From positions 1 to 64,000 of the forward strand of contig DATAUD010000025.1 in NCBI GenBank assembly GCA_036268455.1: a stretch of 64,000 nucleotides of DNA, given 5' to 3'. Made by a program: the position numbers and the translations under genes. Of the stretch, positions 51,372 through 61,217 are shown in pieces. The notes below the pieces were generated by a model. That model did no database searches and was not told the DNA's origin. It saw only the letters and a list, made by a program, of their open reading frames with translations. Positions within the stretch are counted from its first letter, which is position 1, and each line of letters opens with the position of its first letter. Source of the stretch: DATAUD01 sp036268455. Lineage in GTDB: Bacteria > Verrucomicrobiota > Verrucomicrobiia > Limisphaerales > Palsa-1400.

Positions 51372-52167
51372 TTTCCTGGACCAGCTCAATTTAACGCCCG
51401 CGGAACGGCGCATTGTGGTGGGAATCGTGCTGGTGGTGATTGTCGTCCTGAATTTGTTGTTCGTGTGGCCGCATTTTGGCGAGTGGGGTAAAATCCGGTT
51501 GGACCTCCAAAGGATGCGCGGCAATATTGAAAGCTACAATCGTGAGATTTTGCTGGATACCAATCCCACCAATGGTTTGCAAAAGCAACTGGCCAAATTA
51601 GTGCATCAGGAAGGCACCGGAGTGCTGGACAACCAAATCCAGTTGCAGAAAACGATTGCCACCCAGGCGCGGCGCACCGGCGTGGATGTCTCCTCGTATA
51701 ATCCCGGCGGCCAGCGCCCGCAAACGAACGAGTTCTTCGAGGAGGAATCCATCAAAATAACTGTTGACAGCCAGGAGCCGCAATTGGTCAATTTCTTATA
51801 CAACATCGGCGGCGACCCGGCGATGATCCGTGTGAGTGAACTTGATTTAAGTCCGGCGGATCAAAACCGGTATCGACTCAGGGGCCAAATCACTTTGACC
51901 GCCAATTACACCAAGAAACCGCAGTCGGCAGCGCCACCCGCCGCCAAAAAAATACCGGGCGCAAATAATCCCAAAGGCCCGCCGGGTATGGCGCCGGCGC
52001 CGAAACCAGCGCCGCAATTTTCCAAGCCGGGGATGGGAGGATTGCCGGCGCAGCGTGGATTGCCATTGCCCCGCCAGCACGGACCGCCGGGCCTGCGTGG
52101 ACCGCCTGGCCCCAATTCCGGTCCAAGAACTCCATTTTCGCCCATGAAAAGAACAAATGGGCAATAA
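51364..52167 (+). CDS. PilO/GspM-like protein with a proline-glycine tail
   Basis: 267 residues with a GTG start at 51364. One span (about 17-36, VVGIVLVVIVVLNLLFVWPH), a coiled coil (40-115) and a periplasmic PilO-like domain (about 115-180). From about 185 the chain is a low-complexity Pro/Gly/Ala tail with GPPG, GLRGPPG and APAPKPAP runs, partly collagen-like, which usual PilO proteins lack. With the preceding gene it would form the inner-membrane alignment complex linked to the secretin. It overlaps the previous gene by 8 bases and ends 3 bases before the secretin gene. Confidence 0.75.
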   Translation: MNNFLDQLNLTPAERRIVVGIVLVVIVVLNLLFVWPHFGEWGKIRLDLQRMRGNIESYNREILLDTNPTNGLQKQLAKLVHQEGTGVLDNQIQLQKTIATQARRTGVDVSSYNPGGQRPQTNEFFEEESIKITVDSQEPQLVNFLYNIGGDPAMIRVSELDLSPADQNRYRLRGQITLTANYTKKPQSAAPPAAKKIPGANNPKGPPGMAPAPKPAPQFSKPGMGGLPAQRGLPLPRQHGPPGLRGPPGPNSGPRTPFSPMKRTNGQ

Positions 52168-52170
52168 TTT

Positions 52171-54477
52171 ATGAACCTAAAAAGTCTGATGCCTTTATTT
52201 CTGCTTTCCGCTTTGGCCATGGCCGTTGGCGAGCGGGCGGATTCTCTTCCTGCCGACGGGTGGCAGGTCGCCCAGGTTCAAATTCCACAACGACGCATCA
52301 CAACAAATGGGACTGCAACGCCTGTCCCATCCGCCGCCACGCCTGTCACGCCCGCCTCCACTCCAAGCCGCCGGACCGGCGGCCCGAATATCCCCTATAC
52401 GCCGCGTGTGCCATCTCCCGCGCCGACGGCTGCGCCGCTGGCCCCGCGACCGGCAACACCTCCCGGATTGACCGCTTCGACGAATTCGGCGCCCGAGAAG
52501 GCGGACATCATGTACACATTTCCCGCAATTCCGGTGGAACAGCTTTTGGATATTTACGCCGACCTTGTTGGAAGAACGCTTCTCCGCTCCAGCGCCGGCC
52601 CCGCGGCCATTACGCCAACACAAACAGTCACACTGAAAACAGAAAGCCCGCTGACCAAGAGCGAAGCGATCATTGCGTTGGAAACCATTCTGGGAATGAA
52701 CGGCATCACGATTGTGCCTCTTGGAGACAAATTCGCGAAAGTTGTCACCGAGGCGGTGGCAGGGCACGAGGGCGGAATCATCTCGACCAACGCGACTGTG
52801 CCGGAAGCCGGCAAATTTGTGACGCAAATCGTCCAGGTGAAATATGCCTCCCTGGATGATCTCTCCAAAGTGCTGCAGCCGTTTTCGCGAATGCCCGACA
52901 GCATTATCGCGCTGCCCAGCACCCAGACTCTCATCCTGCGCGATTACGCGGAAAACGTGAACCGAATGATGGAGATGATTAAAAGAATTGACGTGACGTC
53001 GCCGCTCATCATCAAACCGAAAATTATTCCGATCAGATACGCGCTGGCCAGCGACATCGCCACAGCGCTCAGCGCATTGGGGGCCAGCGGAGGAACGTCC
53101 GTCGGCAAGAGCAGTTCCGGCGCGAATTTTGGCAGCCGGAGCGGCAACGGGACTTCGGGTTTCGGGGGAACCAGCGGCAATGGTTTTGGCGGCACTAGCG
53201 GGGCCGGCGGCTACCCGGGACAGCCCACAACGATGGGGCAAACCAGCGGCATTGGATCGGCGGCGACCAGCGCGCGGAGCTCGTTCCAGAATAACCTGCA
53301 GAAAATTGTCAACAACGCCGCCAGCGCCGGGCAATTCCAGCTTTTCGGCCAGACCAAAATCATCGCGGACGAGCGCACCAACTCCCTTCTCGTTTTCGCG
53401 AACGACGAGGATATGAAGATGATCCAGGACATCATCAGCAAACTCGACGTCGTCCTGGCCCAGGTGCTGATCGACGCGATCGTCATGGAAATCAACCTGA
53501 CCGGAACCGAAAGCACGGGCGTCAGTTATTTGGTCCAGCGGCAAAATGCCGGCACCTTTGCGGGCGCGGGCGGGTTGAACAATTTAAGCAGCGCCGCGAG
53601 CGGCTTTTTGACAGGCTCCACAACCACCACCAATGGCACCACAGGCGCCACTTCCACGGCCTCAGGTTCAACCCTGGCCAATCTTCCGGGAGGCTTTAGT
53701 TACTTTGCCAAGTTTGGAAACGACCTTAATGTGGTCCTTGAAGCTGTCGCCGGCGACAGCCGGGTCAATGTTCTTTCCCGTCCCCGCATCCAGACATCGC
53801 ACGCCGTGCCTGCCGATTTGTTCATCGGCAATACGGTTCCCTACGTTACGGGGACATACAATTATGGTTACGGCGCGGGGCCAAGTTCCCAGTACACGCA
53901 ATTGGAGGTCGGTATTCATTTGCAGGTATTGCCGCTCATCAATCCTGACGGCCTGGTGGTCATGGATATCCAGGCTGATGTCGAGCAACTCGGGCCCGGG
54001 GTGCAGATCGCCGGAGTCGGCAGCGTGCCGACGACCACCAAGCGCGAAGCCGGCGCAAAAGTCGCGGTGCGTGACGGCGAGACGATCATTCTGGGAGGTT
54101 TCATCAGCGACAGCCGCACTGTATCCGATTCCGGCATTCCGTATTTGAAGGACATTCCGGTGCTTGGGAATTTGTTCAAGAGCAGGTCCACCCAGGACCT
54201 GCGCACGGAGTTGATCATGCTCATGCGTCCGACGGTGCTGCCGACTCCCGCCGCCGCCGCGCTCGTGGCGACCCGCGAACGGAACAAACTCTCCGGCGTG
54301 AAGCAGGCTGAATACGAGATTCGCCAGGAAGAGGAAAAACGCAATGCGCAGATCGAAGAAGAATTAGCCAACGAAGCGGCCAAACGGGCGAAGGAAGCGG
54401 CGAAGCACAAAGGTCATGACCAGAACATTTACACAAACGGCCCGTCCATCAATTCCATTCCGCCGGTGGAAGAATAA
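52171..54477 (+). CDS. Secretin (PilQ/GspD)
   Basis: 768 residues. A signal peptide (1-25) is followed by a long Pro/Thr/Ala-rich linker (40-110), N-domains (about 113-190, 215-285 and 285-425, the last carrying a Gly/Ser-rich loop at 305-375) and the secretin core (435-690): VPYVTGTYNYGYGAGPSSQY near 556-575 and VAVRDGETIILGGFISD...GIPYLKDIPVLGNLFKS near 631-671. A charged Glu/Lys/Ala coiled coil (700-748) follows, probably the pilotin or partner site. It forms the outer-membrane channel for the pilus or secreted proteins. It is the last gene of the operon; bioA is convergent. Confidence 0.93.
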   Translation: MNLKSLMPLFLLSALAMAVGERADSLPADGWQVAQVQIPQRRITTNGTATPVPSAATPVTPASTPSRRTGGPNIPYTPRVPSPAPTAAPLAPRPATPPGLTASTNSAPEKADIMYTFPAIPVEQLLDIYADLVGRTLLRSSAGPAAITPTQTVTLKTESPLTKSEAIIALETILGMNGITIVPLGDKFAKVVTEAVAGHEGGIISTNATVPEAGKFVTQIVQVKYASLDDLSKVLQPFSRMPDSIIALPSTQTLILRDYAENVNRMMEMIKRIDVTSPLIIKPKIIPIRYALASDIATALSALGASGGTSVGKSSSGANFGSRSGNGTSGFGGTSGNGFGGTSGAGGYPGQPTTMGQTSGIGSAATSARSSFQNNLQKIVNNAASAGQFQLFGQTKIIADERTNSLLVFANDEDMKMIQDIISKLDVVLAQVLIDAIVMEINLTGTESTGVSYLVQRQNAGTFAGAGGLNNLSSAASGFLTGSTTTTNGTTGATSTASGSTLANLPGGFSYFAKFGNDLNVVLEAVAGDSRVNVLSRPRIQTSHAVPADLFIGNTVPYVTGTYNYGYGAGPSSQYTQLEVGIHLQVLPLINPDGLVVMDIQADVEQLGPGVQIAGVGSVPTTTKREAGAKVAVRDGETIILGGFISDSRTVSDSGIPYLKDIPVLGNLFKSRSTQDLRTELIMLMRPTVLPTPAAAALVATRERNKLSGVKQAEYEIRQEEEKRNAQIEEELANEAAKRAKEAAKHKGHDQNIYTNGPSINSIPPVEE

Positions 54478-54486
54478 GCCGAACGG

Positions 54487-55878
54487 CTACGTCCCGCAAA
54501 TTTCCGTCACGCTGTCGCGCAATGCCGAAATCATCCGGCGCGCCTGGGAGGGCGTCGCGCAAAACGGCGGCATGATCACAATCACGTTTCCAATGGGACG
54601 TGTCAGGACGCCGCGGCGCGACATGGCTTCACAGACACGAATGCCAACTTTTTCGCTCAACGGAAAAGCCTGGCGGGTCTTCCAGTTTTTGACTAATTCC
54701 ACACCGGCGATCACTCCGACTTGCCGCACATCGCCGACGTTTGGGAGAGTCCAGAGGGACGACAGAGACTCGGCCAAAACCGTTTCCAATTGACGCCTGG
54801 CGCGCGCGGAGGAGGCGGATTGGAGCAATCCAAGGCTTGCCAGGGAAGCGGCGGCCCCCAGTTGATTGCCCGTGTAACTGTGGCCGTGAAAGAAAGTCTT
54901 AAACTCGTCGTATTCGCCGAGAAATGCGTCGAAAATCTTCCGCGCCGCCAACGTCGCGGCCATCGGCAAATAGCCGCCGGTCATTCCTTTGGCAAGCGCC
55001 ATAAGGTCGGGCGTGACGGATTCTTTTTGACAGGCGAACGGCGGACCCGTGCGGCCGAATCCGGTCATCACTTCATCGGCGATCAATAATGAGCCGTGGG
55101 CGCGCGCGATTTCGGCGGCGCGGCGCAGCCATCCCTCGGGCTGAGGGATCATGCCCGCCGCTCCCTGCATCAGAGGCTCAACAACGAGCGCGGCGTAAGG
55201 CTCGCCCATTTTTTTTCGGGCGGCGAACTTGCGCTCCAACTGGCCGGCGCATTCCCAGTCGCATTTGCGGTAAAGCCGGGCGTCCGCGCGCTCCGGTTTG
55301 GCGCGGTTGAATTTGCAACGATAGCAAAATGGGGCGGCCAGAGTGTCACTCTTGAAGAGCAAACCGCTGTAAGCCTTGTGAAAAAGATCAATATGCCCAA
55401 GGCTCACCGCGCCGACAGTGTCGCCGTGATAGGCTGACTTGAGCGAAAGGAATTTTGGCTTGCGAATGTCCAGGGCGCGGCGGGCGAATTCATAAGCCAT
55501 CTTGAGCGCCGCTTCCATCGCGGTGGAACCGTCGTCGGAAAAAAACACCTTGGTCAGTTCCCGCCGGGCCGATGGATTGGCCATGCGCAGCAGTTTTTCC
55601 GCGAGAAGCGAAGCGGGTTCGTTGGCGAATCCGAGGGAGGAGGAATGCGCTATTTTTCCCAACTGTTTCTTGACAGCGGCGTCGATCACGGGATTCCGAT
55701 GGCCGTGGAGGTTGGTCCAGATGGAAGAATTCGCGTCCAGATATTCTTTTCCGGCGGCGTCGCGCAAAATCGCGCCTTTGCCGCCGAGGATGACGATGGG
55801 TTCGCGTTTGGCCCAATCGCGCATCTGCGTGAATGGATGCCACACGTATTTCCGGTCCAACTGCGAGAGCGAGGACAA
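54487..55878 (-). CDS. bioA: Adenosylmethionine-8-amino-7-oxononanoate transaminase
   Basis: 463 residues, a class III PLP aminotransferase. HPFTQMRDW at the N terminus, LKSAYHGDTVGAVSLG, LLIADEVMTGFGRTG and LMALAKGMTGGYLPMAATLA, with the PLP lysine in ALAKG, are BioA signatures. It converts KAPA to DAPA in biotin synthesis using SAM as amino donor. The start is 2 bases after the bioF stop. bioB and bioD are not in the window. Confidence 0.95.
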   Translation of the reverse strand: MSSLSQLDRKYVWHPFTQMRDWAKREPIVILGGKGAILRDAAGKEYLDANSSIWTNLHGHRNPVIDAAVKKQLGKIAHSSSLGFANEPASLLAEKLLRMANPSARRELTKVFFSDDGSTAMEAALKMAYEFARRALDIRKPKFLSLKSAYHGDTVGAVSLGHIDLFHKAYSGLLFKSDTLAAPFCYRCKFNRAKPERADARLYRKCDWECAGQLERKFAARKKMGEPYAALVVEPLMQGAAGMIPQPEGWLRRAAEIARAHGSLLIADEVMTGFGRTGPPFACQKESVTPDLMALAKGMTGGYLPMAATLAARKIFDAFLGEYDEFKTFFHGHSYTGNQLGAAASLASLGLLQSASSARARRQLETVLAESLSSLWTLPNVGDVRQVGVIAGVELVKNWKTRQAFPLSEKVGIRVCEAMSRRGVLTRPIGNVIVIMPPFCATPSQARRMISALRDSVTEICGT

Positions 55879-55880
55879 AA

Positions 55881-57077
55881 TCAGGGGCGTGACGCCAGGT
55901 TGACTGAGCGCAGGACGGTGAGCAGTTGCTCAATGTCCTCGCGGGTGTGAGCGGCGGTAACTGTCAAGCGCAACCGCGCCTGGCCGCGGGAGACCGTGGG
56001 AAATCGGATTGCCGGAATGAAAACTCCGCGCTCGCGCAACATGGCGGCCAACTGCGCCGCTTTTTGTTCGTCGCCGACCATTATCGGGATGATGGCGCTG
56101 CCCTTGGATTCGATGTGACGGCAAATCTGGGCCACATTCGCCCAAAGCTGGTTGCGCCGCTTTTCACCGACGTCGCTTTGCGCCAAACGCACACCCGCGG
56201 CGGCGGCGGCGGCGGCGGCGGGGACGGGCGCGGTTGTGAAAACAAAGGGGCGCGCGCGGTTGATCAGGCAATCGATCAATGGCCGCGACCCGCAAATATA
56301 ACCGCCGGACGAGCCAAATGCTTTTCCGAGGGTCCCCATTTGAATTTCAATTCTCGCCGCAACGTCGTTTTCCTCGGCCAGACCGCGTCGCGATTTTCCG
56401 TAGAGGCCGGTGGCGTGGGCCTCATCGACCATCAGCCACGCGCCAAATTTGTCCTTCAACTCGACCATTTCGCGCAAAGGCGCCTGGTCGCCATCCATCG
56501 AATAAATGCTTTCGGAGATGATTAATGTGCGCGGACGGCGATTGGTGGGCGAAAGAGGAGGACTCGCGTGGCGACGGTCCGCCCAACGGAGGATTTTTGC
56601 GAGATCGTTGAGATTGTTGTGGCCAAAAACCCGCAACTTCGCGCCAGAAAGCCTCGCCCCATCGACGATGCAGGCGTGGACCAGCTTATCCACCACGACG
56701 ACGTCATTGCTGTCCAGCAGCGCGCCGATCGTTCCTGTGGCGGCGGCGTAACCGGATGAAAAAGCGAGCGCGGCTTCGGTCTCTTTGAAAGAGGCCAGCG
56801 CCTCTTCCAATTGATGGTGCGGCGCCATTGACCCACAAATCAAACGGGAGGCGCCCGCCCCTGCCCCGAACTTATTGACAGCATCGAGCGCCGCCGTTTT
56901 GAGCGACGGATCGTTCGCCAGACCAAGGTAATCGTTTGAGGAAAAATTGAGAAGCGGCTTGCCGTCGATTTCGATGCGCGGGCCTTGAGCGGAATCCAGC
57001 CGGTGCAATTGCCGGTAAAGTCCCTGCTCCCGGACATCCTTTAATCGAGAACTCAACTCCTCATCGAACGCGCTCAT
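55881..57077 (-). CDS. bioF: 8-amino-7-oxononanoate synthase
   Basis: 398 residues from the ATG at 57077; the open frame extends upstream to 57116 into gluQ and is rejected. NFSSNDYLGLANDP, AALAFSSGYAAATGTIGAL, LMVDEAHATGLYG and the PLP-lysine segment GTLGKAFGSSGGYICG identify an alpha-oxoamine synthase of the BioF type. It joins pimeloyl thioester to alanine. It starts 10 bases after gluQ. Confidence 0.94.
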   Translation of the reverse strand: MSAFDEELSSRLKDVREQGLYRQLHRLDSAQGPRIEIDGKPLLNFSSNDYLGLANDPSLKTAALDAVNKFGAGAGASRLICGSMAPHHQLEEALASFKETEAALAFSSGYAAATGTIGALLDSNDVVVVDKLVHACIVDGARLSGAKLRVFGHNNLNDLAKILRWADRRHASPPLSPTNRRPRTLIISESIYSMDGDQAPLREMVELKDKFGAWLMVDEAHATGLYGKSRRGLAEENDVAARIEIQMGTLGKAFGSSGGYICGSRPLIDCLINRARPFVFTTAPVPAAAAAAAAGVRLAQSDVGEKRRNQLWANVAQICRHIESKGSAIIPIMVGDEQKAAQLAAMLRERGVFIPAIRFPTVSRGQARLRLTVTAAHTREDIEQLLTVLRSVNLASRP

Positions 57078-57087
57078 TTGTCTGACA

Positions 57088-57942
57088 CTACATAATCCGG
57101 GAAAATTGGCCAGCAAACGTTTTGTTTGCGCGTATTTCTTCGGGGCTTAATCCCCTCGCCCGGAGCGTTCGCAAGCTGGCGGCATCGTCGCGTTTGGCAA
57201 GCCGTTCTCCGGCGTCGTTCGTGATGAGCGGACAATGATAGAACAACGGCGGTTCAAGTTCCAGGGCGCGATAGAGCAACAGTTGCCGCGCGGTGGAGAG
57301 AAGCAGATCCGCGCCCCGGACGACCTCTGTTACTTTCATCGCGGCGTCGTCCAGCGCCACGGCGAGTTGATACGCGGGCGCGCCGTCATGCCGCCAAATT
57401 ACAAAGTCGCCAAAATCCCGGCCGGCGCAAAATCGCCGGCGGCCAAAAGCGCCGTCTTCAAATTCAATTGACTCGCCGTCGGGGACGCGAAATCGCCAGC
57501 TTGGGCGGCGGGAGTTTCTCGGCTTAATGAGATGGCGGCAGGCGCCGGGATACAGCGGTTCGTCATCGCCGGCGTGTGGCGCAGTTAGGGCGCGCATTAC
57601 ATCCTGACGCGAGCAATAGCACGGATAGACCAACCCTTTCGACCGAAGGCGCTCAAATCCCGCGCGATAAAATTCGCCCCGCTCGCTCTGCGAATAGGGA
57701 GCGAAGGGTCCGCCGCAATCCGGGCCTTCCTGCCATTGGAAGCCGAACCAGCGCAAATCCTCCAGCATCGCCGCGACAAATTCCGGGCGGGAGCGGCTAC
57801 GGTCGAGGTCTTCATTGCGCAGAATTAACGTCCCGCCAGCTTTGATTGACCTTTGCTGGGCCGTCCAGAATGTTCGCGCATGGCCCAGGTGCAAATATCC
57901 GGTCGGGGAGGGCGCCAATCTTCCGCGGTAGGACGGGGCCAT
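57088..57942 (-). CDS. gluQ: Glutamyl-Q tRNA(Asp) synthetase
   Basis: 284 residues, the short GluRS paralogue without an anticodon-binding domain. GRLAPSPTGYLHLGHARTF holds the HIGH-like HLGH, the zinc-type cysteines are in CYCSRQDV and YPGACR, and RLAKRDDAASL replaces KMSKS. It attaches glutamate to queuosine in tRNA(Asp). It lies 4 bases after the sugar kinase stop. The role in the run is likely incidental. Confidence 0.93.
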   Translation of the reverse strand: MAPSYRGRLAPSPTGYLHLGHARTFWTAQQRSIKAGGTLILRNEDLDRSRSRPEFVAAMLEDLRWFGFQWQEGPDCGGPFAPYSQSERGEFYRAGFERLRSKGLVYPCYCSRQDVMRALTAPHAGDDEPLYPGACRHLIKPRNSRRPSWRFRVPDGESIEFEDGAFGRRRFCAGRDFGDFVIWRHDGAPAYQLAVALDDAAMKVTEVVRGADLLLSTARQLLLYRALELEPPLFYHCPLITNDAGERLAKRDDAASLRTLRARGLSPEEIRANKTFAGQFSRIM

Positions 57943-57946
57943 TTTC

Positions 57947-59032
57947 TCAACGTTGAATGCGGGCGGAGCCGCCTTTCATCACGTGCATGACTTCCTCCAG
58001 GCCGACTTGAGAGGTATCGCCCCGCGTGGTTTGGAGCAATGCGCCGTGCGCCGCGCCAAAATCGACAATTTCCCCGGGGGCCATTCCCTTGCTGAAACCG
58101 TAGGCGACGCCGCTTGAAAACCCGTCCCCGCCTCCCACGCGGTCTTCAATCTCGAGGTCCTTGAATTGCCGCGCCTCGAAAAATTTTCCGTCGTGCCAAA
58201 GAATCCCGCCCCAATGATTGACAAGCCCGCTTCGGACTTCGCGCAGGGTCGTGCAAACTGCCTGGATATGCGGGTAAGTTTCCACGACGCGACCGACCAT
58301 GCGCTTATACGCTTCAACCGGCAGGTCGCGCAAATCCGCCTTCGCGCCCTCCACCTCGAAGCCGAGGACTTTTTGAAAATCCTCCTCATTGCCGATCAGC
58401 ACCTGGACGTGTGGAATGATGCTTTTGGTCACGGCGATGGCTTTTTCGCTGCTCCACAGTTTGCCGCGGTAATTCAGGTCGTAACTCGTCACCGTGCCCG
58501 CCGCGCGCGCGGCTTGCAATGCCGCCTTCGTCGCCGCCGCGCCGTCGTCGGAAAGGGCCGCCATGATTCCGCCCGTATGGAGCCAGACGGCGCCTTGTTC
58601 GCCGAAGATGGCGTCCCATTTGATTTCGTCCGGCTTCATGCGGCTGATGGATGAATGGCCGCGATCATACATGGTCACGCTCGCGCGGACGCCGGTGCCG
58701 ACCTCCGTAAAATTAAGGCCGACGCGGCCGGCGCGCCCCACCCCATCGAATTTTTCCATGAGGACGTTGGAGACATCAAGGCCGACCGCGCGGGCGTGGT
58801 TGAGAATGATGCGGGCGACAGGATTGTCCGGCAGCTTGCTGATGAAGCCGGCGCGCAACCCAAGCCGGGCGCAGGCATACGCCACGTTGAATTCGCCGCC
58901 TCCGACATCGACTTCGAGGGTTTTGGCAAATTCGATGCGGCCATGACCGGGCGGGGCGAGGCGGACCATGCACTCGCCGAAAGCCAGGAGATCAAATTTG
59001 CATTTCGAAGCGTCGCGGAGTTTGAGAGCCAT
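57947..59032 (-). CDS. kdgK: PfkB-family sugar kinase (KDG kinase-like)
   Basis: 361 residues from the ATG at 59032; the open frame continues to 59098 over opgH. The N-terminal GECMVRLAPPGHGRIEFAKTLEVDVGGGEFNVA and C-terminal DRVGGGDGFSSGVAYG (family Asp in the GGGD motif) match 2-keto-3-deoxygluconate kinases. It could phosphorylate KDG or a related sugar acid. It starts 13 bases after opgH, so it may be co-transcribed with glucan synthesis, but a shared pathway is not obvious. Confidence 0.8.
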   Translation of the reverse strand: MALKLRDASKCKFDLLAFGECMVRLAPPGHGRIEFAKTLEVDVGGGEFNVAYACARLGLRAGFISKLPDNPVARIILNHARAVGLDVSNVLMEKFDGVGRAGRVGLNFTEVGTGVRASVTMYDRGHSSISRMKPDEIKWDAIFGEQGAVWLHTGGIMAALSDDGAAATKAALQAARAAGTVTSYDLNYRGKLWSSEKAIAVTKSIIPHVQVLIGNEEDFQKVLGFEVEGAKADLRDLPVEAYKRMVGRVVETYPHIQAVCTTLREVRSGLVNHWGGILWHDGKFFEARQFKDLEIEDRVGGGDGFSSGVAYGFSKGMAPGEIVDFGAAHGALLQTTRGDTSQVGLEEVMHVMKGGSARIQR

Positions 59033-59045
59033 AAAATTTCGATTT

Positions 59046-61214
59046 CTAACGGGCGTAGAGCCGGATTTGGTTTTGCCACCACTTTGCCAGGGTTCCACTC
59101 GGGCGCAGCCATGCCTGGCGATGAAGCCACGGGAGCGAATCGGCGTCGCTCAAAATGAGGAGCTTGTCGGTTCGGCCGAGGCAGTCAGGCCCTTCTGTCA
59201 ATAAACGCTCGCCCAGGGAGCGGACTTCCGGCCGGCCAACGCCGAAATCAGCCAATGCCTGGGCATATGCGGGGTTCCGGCGCTTTTCACGCAATAACGA
59301 GACATGGATGGCGTTGACATAAGGATCGAGCACCACGTCGGCGATCCCGGAATCGGGCGGACGCGGATCGGTTTGGCCGTTGGCGGCCAATTCGGCCATG
59401 CGCTCTCGCAACACGGCAAGTTCCGGCGGGGGAGCGGTTTCTTCTGGTGTCAAGAACAAGCCCAACTGGCGGGCGCGTTCTCCGACATTGGCACGGCTGG
59501 TTAGAACGCTCAATGGAATGCTTAAAACCATTCCGGCCACCACGGGCGCGAACCACCAGAAGGTTGGGCGATCCAAACGCCAGATCGCCAGGCCCCAGAC
59601 CAGTCCAATCAGCGTGTGCGGCCAGTGACGCCGCAACGCATAGAGCCAGGAAGTTCCGTCGGTGGCGCGCTTTTGCGGCCCCCATTGCACTCCAAAAAGA
59701 AGAAGCGAGGCGGCGACGAATTGCGAGTGCCAAAGCATTTGAAGCGGCGCGTGCAATGCGGAGAAAACGGTTTCCAGGACGGCGCCAAGGGTGGCGTGAA
59801 TCATTCCGCCAAAGGCGCGGCGGCGGCGGCGGTCCAGCGCGAGATCGATCAACGCGAGAATTTTGGGCAGGAAAAGCGCGCTCATGCAAAGGCTGAAAAT
59901 GAGAAGGGCGTGCTGTGTGCCTGTGACGTGGAGAAACGGCGTAAAATTGTGGACGGTGATTTTGGACAGGCCGGTGTGCGCTTCGTACCAAAGCATCCAG
60001 TTGAATGTCAATAAGAATAACAACCAGAGGGGGCTGGCGAGATAGCCAAAAATTCCAGACGCCAGATGCACGCGGCTGACACCCCGCAGGCCGCGCGCCC
60101 AGACCACCATGGCGTGCTGCATGTTGCCCTGGCACCACCGGCGGTCGCGTTGCGCATTTTCAATCATCGTTTGCGGCGCCTCTTCGTAGCTCCCTTCCAG
60201 ATCGTACGCCAGCCAAACTTCCCAATTGCCCCTGAGCAAGAGCGCGGCCTCGACAAAATCATGGCTCAAGATCGAGCCTCCGAAGGGTTTGCGCCCGGGC
60301 AGTTGCGGCAAATCGCAATGCTGCATGAACGGCTCCAGCCGGATGATGGCGTTGTGGCCCCAGTAATTGCCAAAGGATTGCGCCCAGTAATTCAGGCCGG
60401 TGATAAAAATCGGCGCGTAAAGACGGTTTGCGAATTGCTGAATGCGCCCAAAGAGGGATTCCGCATTGACGAGCGCCGGCACTGTTTGAATCAATCCAAC
60501 GGCGGGATGCGCTTCCATCAATTTGACCAAATCGACCAGCGTTTCCCCGCGCATAACGCTGTCGGCGTCGAACACAATGAAATAGCGATAACGCATTCCC
60601 CATGTGCTCAAAAAATCGCGGATGTTGCCGCTTTTTTTGCCTTCATTCGAGACACGCCTGCGGTAATAAATCCGGCCCAGGGCGTCCAGCTCGCGGATCA
60701 AATCGAACCAGCGGCGCTCCTCCTCGACCCACTTGTCGGGATCGGTGGAATCGCTCAGAATGTAAAAATCAAAGTGGTCGAGAGAGCCGGTTTTTTCCAG
60801 AGACTCGTAGGTGGCGCGCAAACCTTCGCAGACGCGGAGGACTTGTTCATTGTGAATGGGAAAGACGAGCGCGGTGCTGGTGCCTTCAATGCTTTGGGAA
60901 TGGTAATCCTTCAATCGCGTCAGCCGCCGGTCATTGGTCAAACGGAGGATAAAACCGAAAATGCCGTGCATGCACCCGATGGCAATCAGGAGGAACAACA
61001 CAATAAAAAGGCACAGCAGAAGAGTGCTGGATTGCGACCAACCCGTGCGCCAAAGCAAGTCGGCAAAAAGCATCGAGACCAGGCCGGTGAGGAGCAAGGC
61101 GCAGGAATAAAAAATGAAAATCCGCCAACTGCGCCGCACGCGCGGCATCTGCATGACCACCGGCGACGCGGCCGGCTCCTGGGCGGGCGGAGCAATCGGA
61201 GGAGCGGCGCGCAT
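59046..61214 (-). CDS. opgH: Glucans biosynthesis glucosyltransferase OpgH, short N terminus
   Basis: 722 residues, a GT2 polymerase of osmoregulated periplasmic glucans. FPIHNEQVLRVCEGLRATYESL, DADSV (about 216-220), YWGHNAIIRLEPFMQHC and QRDRRWCQGNMQ (about 355-366) are conserved with E. coli OpgH. Only about 28 residues precede the first span (30-52, WRIFIFYSCALLLTGLVSMLF); the E. coli protein has about 140 cytoplasmic residues there. It starts 3 bases after a small membrane-protein gene that may supply the missing domain. Confidence 0.95.
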   Translation of the reverse strand: MRAAPPIAPPAQEPAASPVVMQMPRVRRSWRIFIFYSCALLLTGLVSMLFADLLWRTGWSQSSTLLLCLFIVLFLLIAIGCMHGIFGFILRLTNDRRLTRLKDYHSQSIEGTSTALVFPIHNEQVLRVCEGLRATYESLEKTGSLDHFDFYILSDSTDPDKWVEEERRWFDLIRELDALGRIYYRRRVSNEGKKSGNIRDFLSTWGMRYRYFIVFDADSVMRGETLVDLVKLMEAHPAVGLIQTVPALVNAESLFGRIQQFANRLYAPIFITGLNYWAQSFGNYWGHNAIIRLEPFMQHCDLPQLPGRKPFGGSILSHDFVEAALLLRGNWEVWLAYDLEGSYEEAPQTMIENAQRDRRWCQGNMQHAMVVWARGLRGVSRVHLASGIFGYLASPLWLLFLLTFNWMLWYEAHTGLSKITVHNFTPFLHVTGTQHALLIFSLCMSALFLPKILALIDLALDRRRRRAFGGMIHATLGAVLETVFSALHAPLQMLWHSQFVAASLLLFGVQWGPQKRATDGTSWLYALRRHWPHTLIGLVWGLAIWRLDRPTFWWFAPVVAGMVLSIPLSVLTSRANVGERARQLGLFLTPEETAPPPELAVLRERMAELAANGQTDPRPPDSGIADVVLDPYVNAIHVSLLREKRRNPAYAQALADFGVGRPEVRSLGERLLTEGPDCLGRTDKLLILSDADSLPWLHRQAWLRPSGTLAKWWQNQIRLYAR

Positions 61215-61217
61215 AAC

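Noticed and set aside
52195..53544. 449-codon minus-strand ORF over the secretin
   Set aside because: Shadow of a well-supported secretin frame.
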